From Thermoplasmata archaeon UBA184 (lineage in GTDB: Archaea > Thermoplasmatota > Thermoplasmata > Lutacidiplasmatales > UBA184): a DNA stretch of 6,530 bases. The notes below the pieces were generated by a model. The model saw only the letters and a program-made list of their open reading frames with translations, did no database searches and was not told the origin of the DNA. Numbering within the stretch: the stretch's first letter is position 1; the number at the start of each line of letters is the position of its first letter. This document shows, in pieces, positions 1 to 5,405 of the stretch. The translations under genes and the position numbers were made by a program. The stretch lies in contig DAEB01000034.1 in NCBI GenBank assembly GCA_002495185.1, positions 1-6,530 of the forward strand, read 5' to 3'.

Positions 1-6
1 GGTCCC

Positions 7-12
7 TATTTA
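7..12. promoter_or_regulatory. Possible TATA box at window edge, direction unclear
   Basis: The hexamer TATTTA (TAAATA on the other strand) is a rare AT-rich patch in very GC-rich DNA. Read leftward, it resembles an archaeal TATA box for a divergent gene beyond the left edge. Read rightward, it would start a transcript near position 35, about 60 nt ahead of the first gene. The sequence does not settle the direction. Confidence 0.25.
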
Positions 13-69
13 CCTTGGTCTTCGGCCGCGCCCCCGGACCGAGGGCTCCGATTCGGACAAAACGACAAG

Positions 70-77
70 TAACGGCC
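70..77 (+). promoter_or_regulatory. Possible core promoter of the zinc-ribbon membrane protein gene
   Basis: TAACGGCC begins 24 nt before the ATG at 94, in a slightly AT-richer patch (59-72, rich in A). The same octamer begins 26 nt before the ATG at 5406. That spacing is where an archaeal TATA box sits when transcription starts at or next to the start codon. No clear Shine-Dalgarno sequence lies before the ATG at 94, which fits a leaderless mRNA. The box is a poor TATA match, so the call rests on position and on the repeat. Confidence 0.35.
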
Positions 78-93
78 CGGAGTACGACGGCCG

Positions 94-459
94 ATGGCGA
101 GCGGATACGGACGATTCTGGCTCTCGATCGTGGGCCTCGTCGTCCTCGGGGTCTCCTTCTACATCATCTTCGCGTACTCTCAGTACACCGAAGTTGCCTT
201 CGGTCTCCTGATCGGATGGATGGTCACCAACTTCGTGGTCCTCTACTACTTGCGGCCCCGCGGTCCCCCGCTCCCGAGCAACCACCCGAGCGGCGCCTCG
301 CCGTTCCCGTCCAGCTCCCCGGTGGCATCGGCCCCACTCCCGAGCGGCTCCTCCTCGTCGTCCTCGAGCGCGGTCGGTTTCTGCATCTACTGCGCCAACC
401 CGGTACCTCCGGGAACCCGGGCGTGTCCGTCGTGCGGCCACACGCTCCCTCAGTGGTGA
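94..459 (+). CDS. Small membrane protein with C-terminal zinc ribbon
   Basis: A 121-residue protein of unknown function. Two hydrophobic segments (about residues 9-28 and 33-53) form a membrane hairpin. The positive residues after the second one (LRPRG) suggest that both ends face the cytoplasm. Residues about 55-93 are a Pro/Ser-rich flexible linker with a run of seven serines (86-92). The C-terminus carries a zinc ribbon: C97-x2-C100, ten residues, C111-x2-C114, in the sequence CIYC...CPSCGHTLP. Such short ribbons usually bind zinc and mediate protein contacts or stabilise a fold; the partner here is unknown. The ATG at 94 is chosen because it begins just before the first hydrophobic segment. 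The next gene follows after 21 nt on the same strand, so the two are probably co-transcribed. A real gene is well supported by the membrane/linker/ribbon order and by GC-rich third positions. No specific function can be given. Confidence 0.8.
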   Translation: MASGYGRFWLSIVGLVVLGVSFYIIFAYSQYTEVAFGLLIGWMVTNFVVLYYLRPRGPPLPSNHPSGASPFPSSSPVASAPLPSGSSSSSSSAVGFCIYCANPVPPGTRACPSCGHTLPQW

Positions 460-480
460 TCCAGGGTAGGGGGAAGGTCG

Positions 481-873
481 GTGGGCGACCGAAGCTTCTC
501 AATCCTGTCGTTTCCGGTGGTCGCCGTGCTCCTCGCGGTGCTCGTCCTCGCCCTCCTCTTCCTCGGGAGAGCATGGGGGCTCGGGACGGCGTCGTTCTAT
601 CTTCTCGCGATCCCGATCGCGATCGCCGTCGCGTACCTTGCGTGGTACCGCACGCTTCCGTACGAGCCGCATGCCGGTCCGACCGCGGTCCCCGTCCGCC
701 GAACCGGCGTCGTTCCGGACGACGAGCCGTTCGTCGACCCGGTCGAAGAGGCGGATGAGCTCGACCGGGCGAGCTCGACCGCGTCCCGCCCCGAGGCGAC
801 GGAAGAGCGGCCGAGCGGCACCGAGACGACGGGACCGACCGAACCCCACGAACCTCGAGACGACGCGACCTAG
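481..873 (+). CDS. Small two-helix membrane protein with acidic tail, hypothetical
   Basis: A 130-residue protein that I do not recognise. It starts at a GTG preceded by a purine-rich stretch (460-480, containing GGGGGAAGG) that may serve as a ribosome binding site. Two strongly hydrophobic segments (about residues 10-29 and 36-56) are joined by a short loop containing R30. From about residue 70 to the end the chain is rich in Asp, Glu, Thr, Pro and Ser and is predicted to be disordered, net acidic and probably cytoplasmic. The hairpin-plus-tail plan resembles that of the upstream zinc-ribbon protein, 21 nt away, and the two may work as a pair. Its TAG stop lies in the CTAG at 870-873, which also contains the stop of the biotin carrier gene on the opposite strand. 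No enzymatic motif is visible. Confidence 0.72.
   Translation: MGDRSFSILSFPVVAVLLAVLVLALLFLGRAWGLGTASFYLLAIPIAIAVAYLAWYRTLPYEPHAGPTAVPVRRTGVVPDDEPFVDPVEEADELDRASSTASRPEATEERPSGTETTGPTEPHEPRDDAT
870..873. other. Convergent 3' overlap at a shared CTAG
   Basis: The palindrome CTAG supplies a TAG stop on both strands: 871-873 for the plus-strand membrane protein and 872-870 for the minus-strand biotin carrier. The two genes therefore overlap tail to tail by four bases. There is no T-rich terminator between them, so each transcript must run into the other gene. Confidence 0.85.
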
Positions 874-1451
874 CGGCCGCCGTCCTTGGGCCGGACCCAC
901 ATCATCGGCTCCTTCGCCCGAGCGTTCGCCCCCGGCGTGACGCGAAGGCCGTGAACGGTCCCCTCCACCGGGCTCGGCACCTCTCCGCGCATCTTCATCG
1001 CCTCGAGAACGAGCAGGGTCTGCCCTTGGACGACGTGGTCCCCCTCCGCCACCCGCACCTCGAGGACGCGACCGGGCATCGAAGGGATCACCGGAACGCC
1101 TTCCGCACTCTCCCGGGACGCGGGAGCCCCCGCGGGAGGGGGCGGGGACGACACAGCGGGAGTACTCGATGAAGCCGCGATCAAGGAGGACGCCCCGGGC
1201 TCGGCTCCCGCGGTCTCCACGCCAACGGACCATCGCTCGCCGTTGACGTCGACCGGGCCGAACGGCTGGGGGAAGTGATCCGGCCAGTTCTCGACGACGG
1301 CCTTCTCCCCGTCGACCTCGAGCTCGACGCGGTTCGGCTGGGTCGATACGACCGTGACGGGGTAGCGATGGCCGCCCACCGTCACCGAGGAGAGGTCGAA
1401 AGCGACCTCGACCTCCTCTTTCTTACCCGCGCGCTCGAGCACGACCCGCAT
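870..1451 (-). CDS. Biotin carboxyl carrier protein (biotinyl subunit)
   Basis: A 193-residue carrier whose biotin shuttles a carboxyl group between the active sites of biotin-dependent carboxylases, decarboxylases or transcarboxylases. Three parts are visible. Residues 1-80 form a beta-rich N-terminal domain like those preceding biotinyl domains in acyl-CoA carboxylase and OadA-type subunits. Residues about 81-116 are an Ala/Pro/Ser linker with a PPPP run. Residues about 118-188 are the biotinyl domain, with the lysine to be biotinylated at K153 in EAMKM. The domain starts with VPSMPGRVLEV and ends with the usual G-T-V half. The ATG at 1451 is preferred over the ATG at 1493 because a strong Shine-Dalgarno (GGAGGTG) lies 5 nt before it. 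The gene overlaps the end of the pyruvate carboxyltransferase gene by 29 nt, so translation is probably coupled. The biotin ligase that would load it is encoded first in the same operon. Equivalents are called 1.3S, GcdC, MmdC or AccB in other systems. Confidence 0.92.
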   Translation of the reverse strand: MRVVLERAGKKEEVEVAFDLSSVTVGGHRYPVTVVSTQPNRVELEVDGEKAVVENWPDHFPQPFGPVDVNGERWSVGVETAGAEPGASSLIAASSSTPAVSSPPPPAGAPASRESAEGVPVIPSMPGRVLEVRVAEGDHVVQGQTLLVLEAMKMRGEVPSPVEGTVHGLRVTPGANARAKEPMMWVRPKDGGR

Positions 1452-2955
1452 CGAGCCACCTCCGCTGGGACATGGAATGCGTTCGGCCGGCATGCGCCCA
1501 TGGACTCGGCGCGGGGCCGCCCTCCCCCGGGGCCAACGGAGGAGCCGCGGTCGCGGCCGGGGGGGAACGAAGGGCGGCGAGGACGCCGAGGGCGGCGGAC
1601 GTGAGGACGTCTCCCGTCAGTCCCCGGTCGACCGCCCGTCGATACGACTGGTAGACGGCCGGGAAGAGGGCGTAGGAGAGCGCTTCGGCGACGTCGGCGG
1701 CCGGGACGAGCGCGCGAACCTCGTTCACCATCTTCTCGAACTCGGGAGGGAGGCGCGCCGCCGGCCGGCCGGAGATCGCCGGAGCGTTCGCGGTCACCTT
1801 TCGGACGAGGTCCGGGTCCATCCGTCCGGGCGGGGTCCCGTAGAGACCACGAACGTAGTCCCGCACTTCGTCCGTCACCTGGCCGTAGCGAGTTCCCGTG
1901 AGGACGTTCAGAACGGCCTGGACCCCGACGATCTGGCTCGTCGGGGTCACGAGCGGCGGGTAGCCGAGGTCCGCGCGGACCCGGGGAACCTCGTTCAGCA
2001 CCTCGGTGAGTCGGCCGAGCGCGTCCTGTTCCGCGAGCTGGGAGAGCAGGTTCGAGAGCATCCCGCCCGGGATCTGGTGCGTCAGGATCCCGGGGTCTGT
2101 CTGGAGCGACCGGAGGTTGAGGAGCGGACGGTAGTGCTCCAGCACCGTCTGGAAGTACTCGGCGAGCTCGGCGAGGGCCGAAAGGTCGAGGCGCGGGTCG
2201 AGAGGTCCCCCTCGAAGCGCTCCGACGAGCGCCTCGGTGGGAGGCTGGCTCGTCCCGCCGGCGAACGGGCTCAGGGCCGTGTCGATCGCGGCCGCGCCGG
2301 CTTCCGCGACCGCGAGGCAGGTGAGGGTCGACATCCCGCTCGACGAGTGCGTGTGGACGACGACCGGGAGCCCGACCTCCTTGCGGAGCGCTCGCACGAG
2401 CGCTCCCCCCCGGTCGGGTGGCATGAACCCGCCCATGTCCTTCACGCAGAGCTCGTCCGCATCGAGCTCGGCGAGACGTTGGCCGAGGCGGACGAACGCT
2501 TCGAGGGTGTGGACCGGGCTCTCGGTGTAGCAGATCGTGGCCTGGGCGCGCGCCCCCGTCTTCTTGACGGCGCGCAGAGCGACCTCCATGTTCGCCGGGT
2601 CGTTGAGCGCATCGAAGACGCGGAAGATGTCGACCCCCTGGCGGGCCGACTCGGCGACGAACCGTTCGACGACGTCGTCGGGATAGTGCCGGTACCCGAC
2701 CAGGTTCTGACCCCGGAGGAGCATCTGGAGCGGGGTGCGCGGCATCGCCCGCTTGAGCGCTCGCAGGCGCTCCCATGGGTCCTCGCGCAGGAACCGAAGG
2801 CAGACGTCGAACGTCGCGCCGCCCCAGACCTCGAGCGAGCGGTATCCGACCGCGTCCAGGCGCTCGGCGGCCGGGAGCATGTCACGCGTGCGCATCCGGG
2901 TCGCGATGAGCGACTGGTGCCCGTCGCGCAGCACGGTTTCGGTGATCTCGACCAT
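1423..2955 (-). CDS. Pyruvate/oxaloacetate carboxyltransferase subunit (PycB/OadA/5S type)
   Basis: A 510-residue TIM-barrel carboxyltransferase that transfers CO2 between carboxybiotin and pyruvate, forming or consuming oxaloacetate. The family motifs are clear: RDGHQSLIATRMRT at 10-23 (D11 as metal ligand), EVWGGATFD at 42-50, a carboxylatable lysine K172 in VKDMGG, and metal ligands H201 and H203 in HTHSSSG. GGTSQPPTE follows at 233-241. The helical PycB/OadA C-terminal domain runs to about residue 460. From memory, the spacing of D, K and the His pair equals that of OadA (D17, K178, H207, H209). The usual C-terminal biotinyl domain of OadA/PycB is missing: the chain ends in an Ala/Pro-rich tail (464-510), and the biotin domain is a separate overlapping gene. 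The ATG at 2955 lies 15 nt after the previous stop with only a weak ribosome site, but MVEITETVLRDGHQ is the normal family N-terminus. Candidate roles are pyruvate carboxylase B subunit, soluble oxaloacetate decarboxylase, or the 5S subunit of a transcarboxylase. Confidence 0.93.
   Translation of the reverse strand: MVEITETVLRDGHQSLIATRMRTRDMLPAAERLDAVGYRSLEVWGGATFDVCLRFLREDPWERLRALKRAMPRTPLQMLLRGQNLVGYRHYPDDVVERFVAESARQGVDIFRVFDALNDPANMEVALRAVKKTGARAQATICYTESPVHTLEAFVRLGQRLAELDADELCVKDMGGFMPPDRGGALVRALRKEVGLPVVVHTHSSSGMSTLTCLAVAEAGAAAIDTALSPFAGGTSQPPTEALVGALRGGPLDPRLDLSALAELAEYFQTVLEHYRPLLNLRSLQTDPGILTHQIPGGMLSNLLSQLAEQDALGRLTEVLNEVPRVRADLGYPPLVTPTSQIVGVQAVLNVLTGTRYGQVTDEVRDYVRGLYGTPPGRMDPDLVRKVTANAPAISGRPAARLPPEFEKMVNEVRALVPAADVAEALSYALFPAVYQSYRRAVDRGLTGDVLTSAALGVLAALRSPPAATAAPPLAPGEGGPAPSPWAHAGRTHSMSQRRWLDAGRARARG
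1457..1463 (-). promoter_or_regulatory. Strong ribosome binding site of the biotin carrier gene
   Basis: On the minus strand this reads GGAGGTG, a near-perfect match to the archaeal/bacterial anti-Shine-Dalgarno, with 5 nt between it and the ATG at 1451 (7 nt counted from the GGAGG core). It sits inside the end of the upstream carboxyltransferase gene. It decides the start of the carrier gene and suggests independent, efficient initiation for this subunit. Confidence 0.75.
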
Positions 2956-2970
2956 CGACCCGGGTTCCCG

Positions 2971-4521
2971 TCAGAGAGGGATGTTGCCGTGCTTGCGACC
3001 CGGCCGCTCGTCCCGCTTCGACGCGAGGAGGGCGAGCCCGTTCGCGAACCGGGCGCGCGTCTCGGCCGGGTCGATCACGTCGTCGATGTACCCTCGCTCG
3101 GCGGCGAGGTACGGATTGAGGAACTCGGTGCGGTAACCCTCCGCGAGGCTCGTCCGGAGCTTCTCGCGCTCCTCGGGGGCGGCCTTCTCGATCTCCTTCC
3201 CGAAGAGGATGTTCACCGCCCCTTCGGCTCCCATCACGGCGATCTCCGCGGTCGGCCAGGCGAGGTTCAGGTCCCCGCCCAAGTGCTTCGAGCACATCAC
3301 GTCGTACGCGCCCCCGTAGGCCTTCCGGAGGATGACCGTGAGCATCGGAACGGTCGCCTCCGCGTACGCGTAGAGGAGCTTCGCGCCGTGCCGGATGATC
3401 CCCCCGTGCTCCTGGTGGGTCCCCGGAAGGAACCCCGGCACGTCGACGAACGTGAGCAGCGGGAGGTTGAACGCATCGCAGAACCGGACGAACCGGGCGG
3501 CCTTGATCGAAGCGTTGATGTCGAGCGTCCCGGCGAGCACCGAGGGGTTGTTCGCGACGACCCCGACCGAACGGCCCTCGAGCCGCGCGAACCCGACCAC
3601 GATGTTCGCCGCCCAGGCGCTCTGGACCTCGAGGAGCGAGCCGGGGTCCACCACCCGTTCGACGACCCGATGGACGTCGTACGGGGCGTTCGCGTCCTCG
3701 GGAACGATTCGAAAGAGTTCGCTGGCGGCCGTGTGGCTGGGAGACGACGGAGCCGCGCGGGGCGGGTCCTCGAGGTTATTGAGGGGAAGATAGCCAAGGA
3801 TGCGGCGCGCGAGCGCGATCGCGTCCCGGTCGGAGGCGGCGGTGAAGTGACTGACGCCGCTCACGCTCGCGTGCGTTTCGGCCCCGCCGAGGGCGTCCAT
3901 CGTAACCTCTTCCCCGGTCACCGCGCGGACGACCTCGGGGCCGGTGATGAACATCTGGCCGGTTCCCTTGGTCATGATCACAAAGTCGGTGATCGCCGGC
4001 GAGTAGACCGCTCCGCCCGCGCACGGACCGAGGATCAGCGAGAGCTGCGGGACGATCCCCGAGAGGAGGACGTTGTGGTAGAACACTTCCCCATACCCGG
4101 CGAGGCTCATCACGCCCTCCTGGATCCGGGCGCCGCCCGAGTCGTCGAGACCGACCATCGGGACCCCGGCCTTGCGGGCCGTCTCCATCACCTTGACGAT
4201 CTTCATCGCGTGGGCCTCGCCGAGGGCGCCGCCGAAGACGGTGGCGTCCTGGGCGAACGCGCAGACCGGTCGGCCGTCGACCTCGCCCCAGCCGGTCACG
4301 ACGCCATCGCCGGGCACCCGACGCTCGTCGAGCCCGAACTTGTCGACCCGATGAAGGACGAACGCGTCGATCTCGGTGAACGTCCCGGGGTCGAAGAACG
4401 TCTCGAGGCGCTCGCGCGCCGTGAGCTTCCCGGCCGCGCGATGCCGCTCGACCCGCTCCGGCCCTCCGCCCTCGCGAGTCTGCTTCTTGAGGACCGCCCA
4501 CCGGTCGAACGCCCCGCTCAC
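2971..4521 (-). CDS. Acyl-CoA (propionyl/methylmalonyl-CoA) carboxyltransferase subunit
   Basis: A 516-residue crotonase-fold carboxyltransferase of the PccB/MmdA/12S family; the length is typical. It moves the carboxyl group between carboxybiotin and propionyl-CoA (or acetyl-CoA), or the reverse from methylmalonyl-CoA. The N-terminal half holds GKLTARERLE (31-40), DSGGARIQEG (127-136, first oxyanion-hole region) and GPCAGGAVYSPAITDF (165-180). The C-terminal half holds NPSVLAGTLDI (325-335), DVPGFLPGTHQEHGGI (360-375) and AYGGAYDVM (401-409, second oxyanion hole). The end HGNIPL is the usual family C-terminus. D407 sits where, from memory, an Asp/Ile difference separates propionyl- from acetyl-CoA preference in Streptomyces enzymes; Asp would favour propionyl-CoA. 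The GTG start overlaps the TGA of the biotin ligase gene (GTGA), which implies translational coupling. No biotin carboxylase is encoded alongside. Confidence 0.95.
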   Translation of the reverse strand: MSGAFDRWAVLKKQTREGGGPERVERHRAAGKLTARERLETFFDPGTFTEIDAFVLHRVDKFGLDERRVPGDGVVTGWGEVDGRPVCAFAQDATVFGGALGEAHAMKIVKVMETARKAGVPMVGLDDSGGARIQEGVMSLAGYGEVFYHNVLLSGIVPQLSLILGPCAGGAVYSPAITDFVIMTKGTGQMFITGPEVVRAVTGEEVTMDALGGAETHASVSGVSHFTAASDRDAIALARRILGYLPLNNLEDPPRAAPSSPSHTAASELFRIVPEDANAPYDVHRVVERVVDPGSLLEVQSAWAANIVVGFARLEGRSVGVVANNPSVLAGTLDINASIKAARFVRFCDAFNLPLLTFVDVPGFLPGTHQEHGGIIRHGAKLLYAYAEATVPMLTVILRKAYGGAYDVMCSKHLGGDLNLAWPTAEIAVMGAEGAVNILFGKEIEKAAPEEREKLRTSLAEGYRTEFLNPYLAAERGYIDDVIDPAETRARFANGLALLASKRDERPGRKHGNIPL

Positions 4522-5258
4522 GCCGCCTCCTCGACCCGAACGTCCCCCGCCCAGACCGCCACACGGTCGGTCTCGGTCGTGACGACGAGCTCGCCCTCGT
4601 CCCCCAGGGCGGCGATCGTCCCCGCCGGCGCCCCGTCGACGCTGACGCGGCGTCCGACGCCGTAGAGGAGCTCGCGACAGAGCTCGCGCGCCCGCCGAAC
4701 CCCCGGCGGGCTCGAGAGCCACGACGACGCCCGGGTCGCCGAGTCGAAGACGATCCGCTCGACCTCCTCGAGGCGGGGCGGACGGGAGAGGAACTCGTCG
4801 AGCGCCGCGACGCGGGAGGCGAGATGGGGAGCGACCGACGCGCGGTCGAGCCTCACGTTCACGCCGACGCCGACCACGCACGCATGCCCGAGCGTCGGCG
4901 AAGCGACCTCGTCCGTCAGGATCCCCGAGACCTTGCGGACCGCGCGGCCGTCCTCGTGGACGAGCAGGTCGTTCGGCCACTGGAGGACGAGCGGGACGCG
5001 GTAGGCGTGGCGCAGCGCGCTCGCGAGCTGCGCTCCGACGGTGAGCGGGAGCAGCCCCGGATGCTCCGTCGGACGCGGGAGCACGACCGAGACGTAGAGC
5101 CCGCCGACCGGCGACGACCAGGAGCGAGCGAGCCGTCCCCGGCCGCTCGTCTGGCGCCGCGCGACGACGCGGGTGCCGGCGCGCGCGCCCGCTCGTGCGA
5201 GCTCGAGCGCGCGGTCCTGGGTCGACGGGATCGACTCGTGGAACTCGCGGAGGCCCAC
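4518..5258 (-). CDS. birA: Biotin-[carboxyl carrier protein] ligase, no DNA-binding domain
   Basis: A 246-residue enzyme that makes biotinyl-AMP and attaches biotin to the carrier lysine. Visible landmarks are STQ at 12-14, the adenylate-binding loop GRGRLARSW (39-47), GGLYVSVVL (52-60), QWPND (93-97), KVSGIL (109-114, with the catalytic-type lysine K109) and GVGVNV (130-135). A small SH3-like C-terminal domain spans about 197-246. It lacks the N-terminal helix-turn-helix of E. coli BirA, so it should be a monofunctional ligase, not a repressor. Q93 replaces the lysine usual in KWPND. The frame stays open far upstream, but similarity begins at LREFHESIPSTQ, so the GTG at 5258 is chosen; it has an SD-like GAGGGGGGA 7 nt before it. 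This is the first gene of the operon and its stop overlaps the carboxyltransferase start, so ligase and carrier are made together. Confidence 0.92.
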   Translation of the reverse strand: MGLREFHESIPSTQDRALELARAGARAGTRVVARRQTSGRGRLARSWSSPVGGLYVSVVLPRPTEHPGLLPLTVGAQLASALRHAYRVPLVLQWPNDLLVHEDGRAVRKVSGILTDEVASPTLGHACVVGVGVNVRLDRASVAPHLASRVAALDEFLSRPPRLEEVERIVFDSATRASSWLSSPPGVRRARELCRELLYGVGRRVSVDGAPAGTIAALGDEGELVVTTETDRVAVWAGDVRVEEAA

Positions 5259-5265
5259 TCCCGCG

Positions 5266-5274
5266 TCCCCCCTC
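5266..5274 (-). promoter_or_regulatory. Ribosome binding site supporting the birA GTG start
   Basis: On the minus strand this reads GAGGGGGGA, ending 7 nt before the GTG at 5258. It resembles a Shine-Dalgarno sequence with G in place of A. It supports this GTG over more distant in-frame starts, which would run antisense to the neighbouring gene. Confidence 0.45.
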
Positions 5275-5297
5275 GTGGCGAGCGAGGGTCCCGGGCG

Positions 5298-5303
5298 GAT
5301 AAT
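5298..5303 (-). promoter_or_regulatory. Probable TATA-like promoter of the biotin operon
   Basis: ATTATC on the minus strand (within ACCATTATCC) is the clearest AT-rich element upstream of the operon. Archaeal transcription starts about 25 nt downstream of a TATA box. That would place the start near 5275 and give a short leader of roughly 17 nt that includes the SD-like sequence at 5266-5274. The position fits well, but the element is short. Confidence 0.4.
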
Positions 5304-5375
5304 GGTTGGGATGGCGCTCCCGTCCCCGACGGGTCCGGTCCCCGCGCCGGTCCGTTCCTCCCGCGGACCGCTCAG

Positions 5376-5387
5376 TAGATAACGGCC
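5376..5387 (+). promoter_or_regulatory. Probable leaderless promoter of the SCP2-like gene
   Basis: TAGATAACGGCC lies with its AT-rich part about 24-30 nt before the ATG at 5406, the expected TATA position if transcription begins at or next to the ATG. The stretch between it and the ATG (GAGCGACCTCGACGATCG) has no Shine-Dalgarno, which fits a leaderless mRNA. Its TAACGGCC core is repeated before the gene starting at 94. It shares the 147-nt intergenic region with the divergent biotin-operon promoter. Confidence 0.5.
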
Positions 5388-5405
5388 GAGCGACCTCGAC
5401 GATCG

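Noticed and set aside
1..72. Possible C-terminal end of an upstream plus-strand gene (open frame ending at TAA 70-72)
   Set aside because: The first codons have A or T at many third positions, unlike real genes here, and the translated end shows nothing recognisable.
345..371. Serine-codon repeat as a microsatellite or mobile-element trace
   Set aside because: It mixes TCC, TCG and AGC codons and fits a flexible Pro/Ser linker in the membrane protein.
15..758. A 247-codon plus-strand frame over the two membrane proteins
   Set aside because: It is Arg/Pro-rich with no motif, and it competes with two frames that show membrane segments and a zinc ribbon.
1382..2776. A 464-codon minus-strand frame overlapping the pyruvate carboxyltransferase
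   Set aside because: It is a different frame of the same strand over a clear OadA/PycB gene; the translation is Arg/Pro-rich low complexity.
2956..2970. CCCGGG-centred palindromic spacer between the two carboxyltransferase genes as a terminator or operator
   Set aside because: It is only 15 nt, has no usable loop or T-run, and palindromes of this size are frequent in such GC-rich DNA.
1477..4665. A 1062-codon open frame on the plus strand, antisense to the biotin operon
   Set aside because: Its translation is Arg/Glu/Asp/Val-rich with no family motif, and it lies over three genes with unmistakable conserved motifs on the other strand. Long antisense frames are expected where coding third positions are nearly all G or C.
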